64,000 nt of DNA from JAGRAX01 sp041391365 (GTDB lineage Bacteria > Bdellovibrionota_G > JALEGL01 > JAGRMV01): contig JAWKOC010000001.1 of assembly GCA_041391365.1 (NCBI GenBank), positions 248,001-312,000 of the forward strand. Direction: 5' to 3'. The notes below the pieces were generated by a model that saw only the letters and a list, made by a program, of their open reading frames with translations, did not search any database and had not been told where the DNA came from. The position numbers were made by a program, and so were the translations under genes. Below, piece after piece: positions 16,856 to 25,269 of the stretch; position 1 is the first letter of the stretch, and every line of letters starts with the position of its first letter.

Positions 16856-18325
16856 ATGAATCTGAAATCCTCTCTCACTTCAGTGACCGTCGGATTGGCG
16901 CTAGGTCTTTTCACCTCTCATGTTTTTGGGCAGGAATTCAATGCGGAGATGTTTCGTCACTACTCACCAGGTGTGACCGAAGTGGTCGGCATTGAAAATG
17001 ATGAATACCTCGAACCGGGTCAGTTTTCTTTGGGTTGGGCTGGGATTTACAGTCACAAACCCATCACACTCAAAAATGTTACCTTGAATTCGCAAACCGA
17101 TGTGATTTCTGATCGAGGATTTCACGAACTTTCCATGGCCATCGGGTTGAGATGGTTTGAAGTGGGTTTTGCCATCCCAATGACCATTTATCAGACAGGG
17201 GAATCCGTGGGCAACTTGCTGCCTCAGGTGGATGAGTCCGGATTGGGTGACATTCGAGTGGTGTTGAGAAGACCGCTGGGTCCAGTGGAAGAACGTGGAG
17301 TGAATGTTGGGGTATCACTGACCAGTGAAATACCCAGCTCAGAAGTTACATACACTGGGGAAACGAAGTTCAGTTTCATCCCGCAGCTTTTGACACAATA
17401 CAGAACAAAAAGGTTTTCCCTCATCGGAAACGTTGGTGGACACGTCCGATTCAGCGATAGTGCATTGAATTTTCAGGTAAAATCAGGGCTTCGTTTTGCG
17501 GCGGGTTTCAGTTATAATATTCCAATCGATGGGTTGGGTGCATTCGCGCATGTCTTGACCGAAATCACTGCTCTTACAAAATCAAATATCCCTGTAGAGG
17601 GAACCGTTGGTCTTCGCTATGCTTTTGATCCGCGTATCACGCTGCTTGCCTCGTATGGAAGAGGCATTGTTTCAGGGGTAGGCGCCCCCCAACATCGAGG
17701 AGTTTTGATGTTGTCCTTGCAGCATCCCGCGAAGCGAAACTTGAGATTGCCCAACGAGGAAAAGTTGGACGAGCAAATTCAGGCCATTGCAGAACCTGAG
17801 CCTTTGCCTCCGGACCCTGCCCCCGAGCAGCCCATGGTGTTCATTCGCCATGGAAAGATTCAAACCAAGGAGAAGATTTATTTTGCAACGGCCAAGGATG
17901 TAATTTTGCCAGAATCGATACCCACGATCGATGCTTTGGCAGACAAAATGAAACGTGTGCCGGCCATACGAAAAATTCGCATCGAGGGACACACAGACAG
18001 TCGTGGAACAGAAATTTCCAATTTGACGTTGTCTCAGAAGCGAGCCGATTCTGTTCGCAGAGCTTTGATTGAACGTGGGGTGGAAGCTGATCGGATGATC
18101 GCAGTAGGTTTTGGTGAAGTATTGCCCATTGACAGCAACACCACCGAAGAAGGTATGGCAAACAACCGCCGTGTGGAGTTTGTGATTCTCGAAACTGAGT
18201 TTTCGACAATGGAAAAACGCATGGTGGCTCCAGCTGAGGTCCGACAAGGACAATGGAATGGAGACAAAAGTGAGGAAACTCCTCTGGAGAAATCCTCCGA
18301 AGAAGGTTCCACACCTTCTGAGTAA
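16856..18325 (+). CDS. OmpA-family protein with N-terminal beta-barrel
   Basis: This 489-residue protein has a signal peptide (cleavage after SHVFGQ), a transporter-like or structural beta-barrel of about 270 residues, a proline-rich hinge (EPEPLPPDPAPEQP, about residues 303-323), and a C-terminal OmpA peptidoglycan-binding domain. That domain contains the helix TIDALADKMKR, the strand IRKIRIEGHTDSRG near residue 375, and the NRRVEFVI ending. It should tether the outer membrane to peptidoglycan. The acidic tail after residue 455 is unusual and low-complexity. It is followed by a small stem-loop and a secreted calcium-repeat protein. Confidence 0.85.
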   Translation: MNLKSSLTSVTVGLALGLFTSHVFGQEFNAEMFRHYSPGVTEVVGIENDEYLEPGQFSLGWAGIYSHKPITLKNVTLNSQTDVISDRGFHELSMAIGLRWFEVGFAIPMTIYQTGESVGNLLPQVDESGLGDIRVVLRRPLGPVEERGVNVGVSLTSEIPSSEVTYTGETKFSFIPQLLTQYRTKRFSLIGNVGGHVRFSDSALNFQVKSGLRFAAGFSYNIPIDGLGAFAHVLTEITALTKSNIPVEGTVGLRYAFDPRITLLASYGRGIVSGVGAPQHRGVLMLSLQHPAKRNLRLPNEEKLDEQIQAIAEPEPLPPDPAPEQPMVFIRHGKIQTKEKIYFATAKDVILPESIPTIDALADKMKRVPAIRKIRIEGHTDSRGTEISNLTLSQKRADSVRRALIERGVEADRMIAVGFGEVLPIDSNTTEEGMANNRRVEFVILETEFSTMEKRMVAPAEVRQGQWNGDKSEETPLEKSSEEGSTPSE

Positions 18326-18338
18326 GATTTCGTAGAAA

Positions 18339-18361
18339 ACAGGAAAATAAATCTTTTTCCT
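18339..18361. terminator. 8-bp stem-loop between OmpA-family gene and next gene
   Basis: CAGGAAAA at 18339-18346 pairs with TTTTCCTG at 18354-18361 around a 7-base loop, ending only 18 bases before the next start codon. It could terminate the upstream message or, being so close to the next ribosome binding site, modulate its translation. Confidence 0.35.
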
Positions 18362-18379
18362 GCAATGAAAGGAAATAGC

Positions 18380-19744
18380 ATGAAAACACAGGTTGTACTT
18401 CGTTTGTCACGGTCCTTCGCGATTGCGATGTGCTTTCTGATCCTTGGGGCGGATGCTTTTGCGTTGGATTTTGCGGCAACGATAACAAGAGGGTCTACAG
18501 CGATTGGTGTGGATGGAAACGATGACGCTTCGCAAACCCAATATGGTTTTACTTTTCCCCACATCAGTGGAATTGCAGCGACCCTACAATACATTGAACT
18601 TGATTTTAGCAGTTTGGGAACAGGGGATACCTTTGGCGTAGATTTGAGCAACGTGCAGCTATCTGATGTTACCGTTCAAGAGACAGGAGGTCTCAATGTG
18701 AACTTAACTATAAGTAGCGCAACCATTGACAATATCAACAAGACTTTGACGCTTACTTTTCCGGGCCTTGTGAATTTAGGGATATTGGCGGGAAATTTGG
18801 TGGTTACCGTGAAGGATATTCAAAACCCCCCCATTCCTTTTTCAAGCAAAGCCCTTTTGATTGAGGTTTCCTACAATGGTGGTGCAACGGTACAAAATGG
18901 AGATGGAAGTGTGTCGTACACGGTAAGCTCACAAAGTGGGGACAATGATTGCGCCCCTCGTGGATTTGAAATCTATTATGGAACCGGAAGTCTAACGCTC
19001 GACAACGATGGCAACGCAGGCAAAGATATGTTGGGACTCAATCCAGATGTGGATAACAACATGAGCGTGGACTACGATTCCGATGGTCTTTCCACCTGGC
19101 GTGAGTTTTTGGCGGGAACGGATCCCTTGGTATCCAATGCAGGCCCCACGACTACGGCTCTGCTCATGGATTCGGATGGAGATGGAATTTATGATGTGGA
19201 TGAGTATTATGCGGGAGCTGCGAGAGATACAGATACCGACACAATCTCTGATCATCTGGACACGGATTCGGACGGGGATGGAATTTTAGATTCTGTTGAG
19301 GCAGGAGACTCTCTGCTCTCTACCTTTCCTGTAGATACAGATGGAGACTGTATTCCTGATTTTCAAGATACAGATTCGGACAACGATGGAGTATTGGACT
19401 CTGTAGACAACTGTAGATTGTATGCCAATGCCAACCAAAAAGATGACAATGGCAACACCTTGGGAGATGCTTGTGAGGATTCCGATTCGGATGGGATCGT
19501 CAATGCGATCGACAACTGTGTGAATGATGCCAACGCCAACCAAACCGACACAGACAATGATGGTTCGGGGGACCAATGTGACTTGGAAGACTTTCTTCTT
19601 TTTGGTTCCGGATGCAAAATTGCAAAAGCCAGTTTGAATGCAGGCAGTGGCCCGATGGAGTCGTCCAAAGGTTTTTGGTTGATGATGTTGGCGTTGTTTT
19701 CGTTCGGAGCTTTTCAAAAAGTTCGATACTTCATCAAATCCTGA
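18380..19744 (+). CDS. surface protein with thrombospondin type 3 calcium repeats
   Basis: The protein of about 454 residues begins with a signal peptide ending GADAFA. A beta-sandwich-like region of about 170 residues follows, then a run of Asp-rich calcium-binding repeats (DSDGDGIYDVDE, DSDGDGILDSVE, DTDGDCIPDFQD, DSDNDGVLDSVDNC) to about residue 400. The tail holds a cysteine (FGSGCKIAKAS), a hydrophobic helix FWLMMLALFSFGAF and a basic end. That layout resembles C-terminal sorting or anchoring signals seen on myxobacterial-type surface proteins. The ATG at 18380 has AAAGGA at good spacing. Such proteins are usually surface adhesins or structural modules. Confidence 0.75.
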   Translation: MKTQVVLRLSRSFAIAMCFLILGADAFALDFAATITRGSTAIGVDGNDDASQTQYGFTFPHISGIAATLQYIELDFSSLGTGDTFGVDLSNVQLSDVTVQETGGLNVNLTISSATIDNINKTLTLTFPGLVNLGILAGNLVVTVKDIQNPPIPFSSKALLIEVSYNGGATVQNGDGSVSYTVSSQSGDNDCAPRGFEIYYGTGSLTLDNDGNAGKDMLGLNPDVDNNMSVDYDSDGLSTWREFLAGTDPLVSNAGPTTTALLMDSDGDGIYDVDEYYAGAARDTDTDTISDHLDTDSDGDGILDSVEAGDSLLSTFPVDTDGDCIPDFQDTDSDNDGVLDSVDNCRLYANANQKDDNGNTLGDACEDSDSDGIVNAIDNCVNDANANQTDTDNDGSGDQCDLEDFLLFGSGCKIAKASLNAGSGPMESSKGFWLMMLALFSFGAFQKVRYFIKS

Positions 19745-19750
19745 CAAGAC

Positions 19751-20392
19751 TTACAAAAAAAGTTTTTCAAACCACACAGCGCTTTGGTTTGGTAGTGCCA
19801 ACAAGAGCAATCCATAGGTATTGCTGAGCATATGCAAAAGAATAGGTCCAACCAAGGAACGACTCTTCCAAAACATGTATCCATTGATCAAGCTTAGAAT
19901 CAAAGGGCCCAGCCACAAATTGGAATGAGCTGCCATAAAAAACAAAGCTGAAAACAAAATACCTGCTTTGATTCCTTTTTTCTCTTCGATTGATTGCAAC
20001 ACCAATCCTCGAAAGAAAAACTCTTCCGCAATCGGTGCCACGATCAGAAGCATAAGAAAATCGAGAGGATGCTTTTTTGCCATAGTCACCCACGTATCGA
20101 CGCCTGCAGAAATCCAACTTGCATCAGGATACTGTCCAATGATCGCAACTCCTACAAACAAGAGAATAGGAGCAAAGCCCAATCCCAAGGCCATACCCAC
20201 AGACCATGAAGACATCGGCCATTGTATGCCCACGTCCGGCAAGGAAATTTTTTTGATCCATACCACCAAGGCCCCGAACAACATGAAATAGCATTGAGGT
20301 GAATTGAGCAAAACGACAAGGGGCTGGTTGCTGGAAGGAATATGCGATTGCAAACTCTCATGAAAGAGCAATGCATAGATCAATAGTCCCAA
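19751..20392 (-). CDS. CPBP-family intramembrane metalloprotease
   Basis: This polytopic membrane protein of the CPBP (Abi, CaaX-protease-like) family carries the catalytic EEFFFRG near residue 123, a following histidine motif (FMAAHSNLW) and a third (PILLHMLSNTYG). Members include proteases acting on prenylated or bacteriocin-type substrates, but most are uncharacterised. The frame opens at a TTG inside what should be the first membrane helix. The sequence just upstream (THIGLWPVF) reads in frame as more of that helix, but no start is available there. One extra A beside the A-run at 20419-20424 would allow a TTG start at 20442 overlapping the previous stop. Confidence 0.8.
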   Translation of the reverse strand: MGLLIYALLFHESLQSHIPSSNQPLVVLLNSPQCYFMLFGALVVWIKKISLPDVGIQWPMSSWSVGMALGLGFAPILLFVGVAIIGQYPDASWISAGVDTWVTMAKKHPLDFLMLLIVAPIAEEFFFRGLVLQSIEEKKGIKAGILFSALFFMAAHSNLWLGPLILSLINGYMFWKSRSLVGPILLHMLSNTYGLLLLALPNQSAVWFEKLFL

Positions 20393-20438
20393 AAAAACGG
20401 GCCACAGTCCGATATGGGTTTTTTCTCGGAGATATTGT

Positions 20439-20639
20439 TCAAAACGTTTTTCGAAGAATGTAGTTCACATAAAACAAGCTGGTGAGACCTAGAATCACCA
20501 AACCGCTTACAATCCGTATCCAACTCCAGATGGTTCGATCTTTTTTGCTTTTGACTTCCAAAAATCCCAAAATGATATTGTACACAGAAAATCCCAAGAG
20601 AAAGACCAGGGCCAATACGGAAGCTATTTTTTCATTCAT
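20439..20639 (-). CDS. small membrane protein, hypothetical
   Basis: The 66-residue protein has two predicted membrane helices (IASVLALVFLLGFSVYNIIL and WIRIVSGLVILGLTSLFYV) separated by a basic loop EVKSKKDR. Its start overlaps the rsmI stop (ATGA), and its stop lies next to the CPBP protease reading frame, so the three form one reverse-strand operon. No family is recognised. The conserved-looking coupling suggests a partner of the downstream protease. Confidence 0.65.
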   Translation of the reverse strand: MNEKIASVLALVFLLGFSVYNIILGFLEVKSKKDRTIWSWIRIVSGLVILGLTSLFYVNYILRKTF

Positions 20640-21337
20640 GATTCACCTTTGGATCGTTCGGAGATGACAACGGTATATTCTCCTTTTGGATTTCGTACTG
20701 CAATTTCAGAGTGTACCTTTTTTGAGGGCCCCCGAAAATATTCTTCAAATTTTTTTGTAAGCTCACGTGCCACAAAAACCTCGCGATGGGGATCGATGGA
20801 CGCCAGGATTTCCAGAGTGCTTACAATTCTGTGAGGGGATTCCAAAAGAACATGGGCATGAGATATGGACAAAATGTTTTCGAGTTCTTTGAGACGCCGT
20901 GCTTTCTTCCGGTCTAGAAATCCATGAAACGTGAAAGGCTGAGACCAGAATCCCGACATGGACAAAGCCAATGAGATGCAGCTGGGACCTGGAATACCCG
21001 TAACTTTAACATTGTGAGCGTGACATTGAGAGGTAAGATAGGCCACGGGGTCGGCCAGCCCTGGAGTTCCTGCATCTGAGAGATAGGCTATGTTTTGACC
21101 CATCAGGAGTTTTTCCAGTGCTCCGGGAGTTTGGCTTTTTTCTGTGATGCGATCGCATCGATGAAGCGCTTTGCCTTGGATCTCAAATGCACTCAAGAGT
21201 TTGCGAGCTTGTCGCGTGTCCTCGCAGTAGATGTCTGAAACTTCATGGAGCGTTGCCAAGGCTCGAGGCGAAAGATCTGACAGATTGCCAATGGGAGACG
21301 CGATAACATAAAGAATTCCTGGAGTTTTTTCGGCCAT
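20636..21337 (-). CDS. rsmI: 16S rRNA (cytidine1402-2'-O)-methyltransferase RsmI
   Basis: RsmI 2'-O-methylates C1402 of 16S rRNA, fine-tuning decoding at the P site. It has the tetrapyrrole-methylase fold: GILYVIASPIGNLSDLSPRA at the N-terminus, EDTRQ near residue 39, the SAM-binding LSDAGTPGLADP near residue 86 and GIPGPSC near residue 113. 233 residues is slightly short of the E. coli enzyme because a C-terminal extension is missing, which is common outside Enterobacteria. It leads an operon with a small membrane protein and a CPBP protease. Confidence 0.94.
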   Translation of the reverse strand: MAEKTPGILYVIASPIGNLSDLSPRALATLHEVSDIYCEDTRQARKLLSAFEIQGKALHRCDRITEKSQTPGALEKLLMGQNIAYLSDAGTPGLADPVAYLTSQCHAHNVKVTGIPGPSCISLALSMSGFWSQPFTFHGFLDRKKARRLKELENILSISHAHVLLESPHRIVSTLEILASIDPHREVFVARELTKKFEEYFRGPSKKVHSEIAVRNPKGEYTVVISERSKGES

Positions 21338-21376
21338 ATCTTGAGTTTGGTGGCCAGTATAAGGTAGAATGATGCC

Positions 21377-21844
21377 GTGAGAAAGACTCTTTTTGCATTT
21401 TTAGGGCTGTTTTTGCTCAGTTGTGGCCAAAAGCCTGGTCAAGTCGATGTCACCTTGTCGTTGGATGGAACGGTCAACCAGTCGGCCATCATTGAGTTTG
21501 TGTTCATCGTTTCCAATACGGGACAGTCCAACAGGGTGTTATATCCCTCGGAGTGTTTGGGTTGCACGACTTCACAGAGCCCATGTCCATCAGCACAAAC
21601 CTGTTTGGTTTCGACCGAATGTGGATTTACGACAAACAAAAAAGAATTTTTACCCGAGATCGCATTTTCAGACTTTGCCAAAGACAGTTCATTGTCGGTG
21701 ACGGCATGTGCGCTCGACAGTGGAAAAGGAGTCCAAGGCAGTGGCTCTGGCCAGGTCACCAACTCCAGTGGGCAAACCTTATCCATCACCATGAACAATT
21801 CAGACACATCTTGTACCACTCAACTTCCTACAACCTGCCCATGA
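21377..21844 (+). CDS. small cysteine-rich lipoprotein, first of three
   Basis: This GTG-started protein of 155 residues has the lipoprotein signal RKTLFAFLGLFLLSCG. The mature part contains a beta-rich domain (VDVTLSLDGTVNQSAIIEFVF), a cluster of cysteines in the middle (CLGCTTSQSPC, then CLVSTECG), and a C-terminal cysteine pair ending TTCP. It overlaps the next gene by 4 bases (ATGA). The three consecutive genes share the lipobox, the strand after it and similar size, so they look like diverged paralogues. No known family is recognised. Extracytoplasmic disulfide-stabilised proteins are likely. Confidence 0.7.
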   Translation: MRKTLFAFLGLFLLSCGQKPGQVDVTLSLDGTVNQSAIIEFVFIVSNTGQSNRVLYPSECLGCTTSQSPCPSAQTCLVSTECGFTTNKKEFLPEIAFSDFAKDSSLSVTACALDSGKGVQGSGSGQVTNSSGQTLSITMNNSDTSCTTQLPTTCP

Positions 21845-22266
21845 AGTCGCTGATTCATCTAGCTTTGAGTTTGTTGATTGTGTTATCTGCACACTCGTGT
21901 GGCGAAAAGCCCGGTCCAGTGATATCCATCTCATTTGCCAATGCCAACGGATTTTCTGATCCTGCCGTCAGTGATTTGATTTTTCAAATTCAAAATCTTG
22001 CGGTAGGCGGAGTAATCCTCGATCAAGATGGAAATGGACAAGCAGATTTTTTTGCGTATCCGAGCAGTTGTGGAGGAAATTTCCCTGCGGGCTGTGGATA
22101 CGAACCCGATCGAAACAACACCTTTGATGTGGGGGAGTTGCCCATCGGATTTCGCTATCAAATGACGGTCAAACTTCGCAATGCTGCGGGTACAGATCTC
22201 TATCAGGGGCAGGTGACATTTATCAATGAGAGATCGGCTCAAAACCTTGTGGTAACGCTGCTATGA
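21841..22266 (+). CDS. small lipoprotein, second of three
   Basis: This protein of about 141 residues starts at ATG 21841, overlapping the previous stop. Its lipoprotein signal ends LSAHSCGEKPGP, almost the same junction as its upstream neighbour (SCGQKPGQ). The mature domain has VSDLIFQIQN and a cysteine pair (SSCGGNFPAGCGYEP), then FDVGELPIGFRYQMTVKLRNA, which reads like a beta-sandwich. The open frame extends upstream to 21553 but that part lies inside the first lipoprotein gene and is not the real start. Function unknown. Confidence 0.7.
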   Translation: MKSLIHLALSLLIVLSAHSCGEKPGPVISISFANANGFSDPAVSDLIFQIQNLAVGGVILDQDGNGQADFFAYPSSCGGNFPAGCGYEPDRNNTFDVGELPIGFRYQMTVKLRNAAGTDLYQGQVTFINERSAQNLVVTLL

Positions 22267-22802
22267 CGATCATACAAAAATCAACAATCTACAGAGCTCT
22301 TTGGTCGGCATGTTTTGTTACATTGGGTTTGTCTTGTGGAAAAAATGCAGGAATTGAAATTGATGTGGTGCTAGCCTCCAATCAAAGCACAAATCCCTTG
22401 ATTGCGATCAAAACGGATTTTGATCAAGGGCTCTCTCGTGGAATCTATTTTGTGTTTGATCCTTTGAACTCCAATCCTGTTAGCATCAACGATGTGTCCG
22501 GAACAGGGACCATATCGGTTCCCAGTTTGTCTTCTCCGGCAGGCAGCAGTCCAACCGAAAGCAGCTATGATATTGATACTTCTGCCTTTGTTTCCAATAC
22601 CTATTATCGAGTGCGTATGCTGGCCATCGATAGCGGAGGCAACACCAGTCATGCAGGAGTATCGGATTGCCCTGTGAATGTTTCGCAAGGTACGAGCCAA
22701 GACATCAAGATTTGTTTTGGATTGAATCAGCCCACCGTTTGTGCCGGCACACGGCCATTTGCCTGTTGCCCGGGGTTTCAAACTGCATCATGTACGCAGT
22801 GA
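22263..22802 (+). CDS. small lipoprotein, third of three
   Basis: This 179-residue protein starts at ATG 22263, overlapping the second lipoprotein's stop. The signal ends TLGLSCGKNAG, again SCG followed by K. The mature part has a serine- and glycine-rich middle (VPSLSSPAGSSPTESSYD), strands such as YYRVRMLAIDSGG, and a cysteine-rich C-terminus (CAGTRPFACCPGF, then SCTQ). It ends the operon and is followed by two stem-loops shared with convergent rng. Function unknown. Confidence 0.7.
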   Translation: MTIIQKSTIYRALWSACFVTLGLSCGKNAGIEIDVVLASNQSTNPLIAIKTDFDQGLSRGIYFVFDPLNSNPVSINDVSGTGTISVPSLSSPAGSSPTESSYDIDTSAFVSNTYYRVRMLAIDSGGNTSHAGVSDCPVNVSQGTSQDIKICFGLNQPTVCAGTRPFACCPGFQTASCTQ

Positions 22803-22805
22803 TTT

Positions 22806-22829
22806 TTCTTTCATGGATTCATGAAAGAA
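22806..22829. terminator. 10-bp stem-loop after lipoprotein operon
   Basis: TTCTTTCATG at 22806-22815 pairs with CATGAAAGAA at 22820-22829 around a 4-base loop, starting 4 bases after the third lipoprotein stop. A T5 run precedes the left arm, so on the reverse strand the hairpin is followed by A-rich and then T-rich sequence. It likely helps terminate one or both convergent transcripts. Confidence 0.5.
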
Positions 22830-22834
22830 TCGTC

Positions 22835-22872
22835 TTCTGACGAAGAAGAAAAATTATTCTTCTTCGTCAGAA
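22835..22872. terminator. 16-bp perfect stem-loop spanning the rng stop codon
   Basis: TTCTGACGAAGAAGAA at 22835-22850 pairs exactly with TTCTTCTTCGTCAGAA at 22857-22872 with a 6-base loop. The right arm encodes the acidic end of RNase G (SDEEE) and the loop contains its stop, so the hairpin overlaps coding sequence. It serves the convergent lipoprotein and rng transcripts. RNase E/G family messages are often feedback-regulated through RNA structure, though usually at the 5' end. Confidence 0.55.
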
Positions 22873-24398
22873 AAATGTGCAGATTTAAATACGGGTGTGC
22901 TCGACCCTTGACCCGTAAGATTGATTTGATATTTTTCAGGGTGAAAATCATGATTTTCTCGAACCATGACTCTTCTTCCTTTTTCTCTTTCGAACTGATT
23001 GAGAATTTCAATCTCTTCATTTTTGATGATGGCACTCACGGTAGGATGGGCCACGATTTCAATGTTGTGGTGAGATTGCTCAGTATCAATGGTTTGAAGT
23101 TGTCTCAAAATTTCGTTGGAAATGGTTCGTGGGGATCGATGGAATCCCTTTCCTCCGCAGTATCCGCAAGGTTGGCACAATTGCTGTGCAAGGTTTTCCC
23201 GAGTTCGTTTTCGTGTCATTTCGATCAAACCGAGATCCGAAATTTTTAGTACGTTGGTTTTGGCTTTGTCAGATTCCAATTCTTTTTCCAAAGCCTTGTA
23301 GATTTTCGCTCGGTTGGATCTCTTTTCCATGTCGATAAAATCCAAGATGATCAATCCGCCGATGTTTCGCAAACGAATTTGCGCTACAATCTCTTTTGCA
23401 GCTTCGAGATTGGTTTGTAAAATGGTTTCTTCCAAGCTTTTGGAACCTACAAAGCGGCCGGTGTTGACGTCAATCGCAGTGAGTGCTTCAGCCTGGTCAA
23501 AAATCAGATATCCTCCGGACTTGAGCCATACACGCTTGCCCAATGCTCGTTCGATTTGGTTTTCGATCTGATAGTGATCAAACAACAATTCTTTGCTCTC
23601 GTGATGGGTGATTTTTCTGCTTTTCTTGGGGAGATATTGTGTTGAAAACTGTTTGATCTCTCTGTACGCGTTTTTTTCGTCGACAATGAGTTCGTCCACA
23701 TCATCGGTAAAAAAATCTCGCACAGCTCTCAATATGAGACCTAAGTCTTCATGTACGAGACAAGGTGCTTTGACTTGCTTTCGTTTCAATAGAATTCGTT
23801 TCCACTGACTTTCAAGAAGTTCTACGTCGAAGATGATGTTGTTGGCCGGTTGATGACCTGCTGCAGTTCGAATGATATATCCGCCATCGAGAGTTTGGGT
23901 TTCTTTCACCATCGCTCGAAGTCGTTTTCGTTCGTCTTCATCTTCAATTTTTCTCGAAATCCCCGTATGGGTCACTGTGGGCATGTACACCAGGTGTCGT
24001 CCTGGCAGGGAAATGTGAGATGTGACCCGCGCTCCCTTGGTGCCAATCGGGTCCTTGGCGATTTGAACCATGATCTCCTGACCTTCTTTGACCAAGTCCT
24101 GAATCTTGGGGCGCTTTTGGTTTCGATTTTTGTGGTCTGCAACTTCTTTGTCATCAAAGGAGTCACTGTACTCGTCGAGAAAATCGGTAACATACAGAAA
24201 AGCTGCTCTCTCCAGACCGATGTCCACAAAAGCAGCTTGCATACCAGGAAGAACCCGGGATACCTTTCCCATGTAGATGTTTCCTACGATGCTACGATCT
24301 TTTTGTCTCTGACAATAAAGTTCAGTAAGTTTTTTGTCCTCTAAAAGGGCTACTCGAACCTCTTGAGGTGTTACATTGAGTAATAGTTTTGAAATCAT
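22854..24398 (-). CDS. rng: ribonuclease G
   Basis: This single-strand endoribonuclease acts in rRNA 5' processing and mRNA decay. The 514-residue protein has an N-terminal S1 domain (IVGNIYMGKVSRVLPGMQAA, residues 37-56), the RNase H-like and catalytic region with metal-binding LTAIDVNTGRFVG near residue 316 and LIILDFIDM near residue 360, and the zinc-link CQPCGYCGGKG near residue 424. No long RNase E scaffold tail is present, hence RNase G. An acylphosphatase gene lies upstream in the same direction. Confidence 0.93.
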   Translation of the reverse strand: MISKLLLNVTPQEVRVALLEDKKLTELYCQRQKDRSIVGNIYMGKVSRVLPGMQAAFVDIGLERAAFLYVTDFLDEYSDSFDDKEVADHKNRNQKRPKIQDLVKEGQEIMVQIAKDPIGTKGARVTSHISLPGRHLVYMPTVTHTGISRKIEDEDERKRLRAMVKETQTLDGGYIIRTAAGHQPANNIIFDVELLESQWKRILLKRKQVKAPCLVHEDLGLILRAVRDFFTDDVDELIVDEKNAYREIKQFSTQYLPKKSRKITHHESKELLFDHYQIENQIERALGKRVWLKSGGYLIFDQAEALTAIDVNTGRFVGSKSLEETILQTNLEAAKEIVAQIRLRNIGGLIILDFIDMEKRSNRAKIYKALEKELESDKAKTNVLKISDLGLIEMTRKRTRENLAQQLCQPCGYCGGKGFHRSPRTISNEILRQLQTIDTEQSHHNIEIVAHPTVSAIIKNEEIEILNQFEREKGRRVMVRENHDFHPEKYQINLTGQGSSTPVFKSAHFSDEEE

Positions 24399-24442
24399 TG
24401 ATCGACCTTCCTTTCTGGTCGAATCTGTAAAAGGAACCAGGA

Positions 24443-24715
24443 CTATGCACGAATGCGAAAATCATCGTATCTTTCCTCGGTTTGATTCCAACTTGCTTCT
24501 ACAGATTCTACGGTGGCAGAGGGAGACCCCTCGCCACACCATTGCAAAAACATTTCCAAATTTTCTTTTGTGCCAACGGCCCGAATTTTTACGCTTCCAT
24601 CCAACTGATTTTGGATCCACCCCTTGACGTGGAGTGAGCTGGCCCTTTGTTGGGCCCAGTAGCGATAAGAAACCCCTTGAACTTTACCTTTAACCACTGC
24701 TTCGAACATTTCCAT
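24443..24715 (-). CDS. acyP: acylphosphatase
   Basis: This 90-residue enzyme hydrolyses carboxyl-phosphate bonds such as acetyl phosphate. The phosphate-binding loop VVKGKVQGVSYRYW (residues 8-21) contains the catalytic arginine, and GWIQNQLDGSV near residue 32 holds the catalytic asparagine. The fold then continues to VESVEASWNQTEE. Length and motifs are typical. It sits 44 bases upstream of rng. Confidence 0.92.
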   Translation of the reverse strand: MEMFEAVVKGKVQGVSYRYWAQQRASSLHVKGWIQNQLDGSVKIRAVGTKENLEMFLQWCGEGSPSATVESVEASWNQTEERYDDFRIRA

Positions 24716-24876
24716 TTGTTGTCACTGTGCGTAGGAGACATTGATGAAACTCTACGCATGTAAAAAATTTATCTACCATAAATCACAAAATCGCAATTAT
24801 TGATAGAGGATTTCCAAAAAAGAAGGAAAAAATACATAAAATCATAAAGTTATGTACAGAGGGGCAAAGTCCGGGC

Positions 24877-24905
24877 TTGAAGCATAGCCAGAGCTTCGAT
24901 ATAAT
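24877..24905 (+). promoter_or_regulatory. sigma-70-type promoter for the Fe-S carrier gene
   Basis: TTGAAG at 24877-24882 and TATAAT at 24900-24905 are 17 bases apart, an almost ideal housekeeping promoter. The gene starts at 24924, leaving a short leader with GAAAGAGAG as the ribosome binding site. The rest of the 208-base gap from 24716 is AT-rich with nothing else recognised. Confidence 0.7.
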
Positions 24906-24923
24906 GGTAAGAAAGAGAGAACA

Positions 24924-25250
24924 ATGACCATCGAATTGACTGAAAAAGCGAGCCAAAAAATTCTGGATTTTTCCAAGACCCCCGAGGCTCAGGGAAAAGC
25001 GGGGTTACGCATCTATGTGCAAGGGGGAGGCTGTGCTGGATTTGAGTACGGTTTTTCCTTTGATCAAGAGCAAGAGGGGGACTCTGTTGTTGAATCCAGT
25101 GGAATTACACTGCTGATCGACCCCTACAGTGCCCCTTTCATCAAAAGCTCGATCGTTGATTACTATGAAGATTTTCGTGGGGCAGGATTTTCCGTAAAAA
25201 ATCCCAATGCCAAATCCACCTGTGGCTGTGGGTTATCCTTTTCCGTCTAA
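24924..25250 (+). CDS. erpA: iron-sulfur cluster insertion protein (ErpA/IscA family)
   Basis: This A-type carrier delivers Fe-S clusters to apoproteins. The protein of 108 residues has the three invariant cysteines of the HesB/IscA family: one in GGGCAGFEYGF near residue 38, and two in the C-terminal STCGCGLSF. It is transcribed from a strong promoter and followed by a histidine phosphatase gene. ErpA is chosen over IscA by overall length and the absence of an isc operon; that assignment is moderate. Complex I subunits encoded at 58865-63107 would be among its clients. Confidence 0.88.
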   Translation: MTIELTEKASQKILDFSKTPEAQGKAGLRIYVQGGGCAGFEYGFSFDQEQEGDSVVESSGITLLIDPYSAPFIKSSIVDYYEDFRGAGFSVKNPNAKSTCGCGLSFSV

Positions 25251-25269
25251 CTGCTCATCGGTAGAAAAC

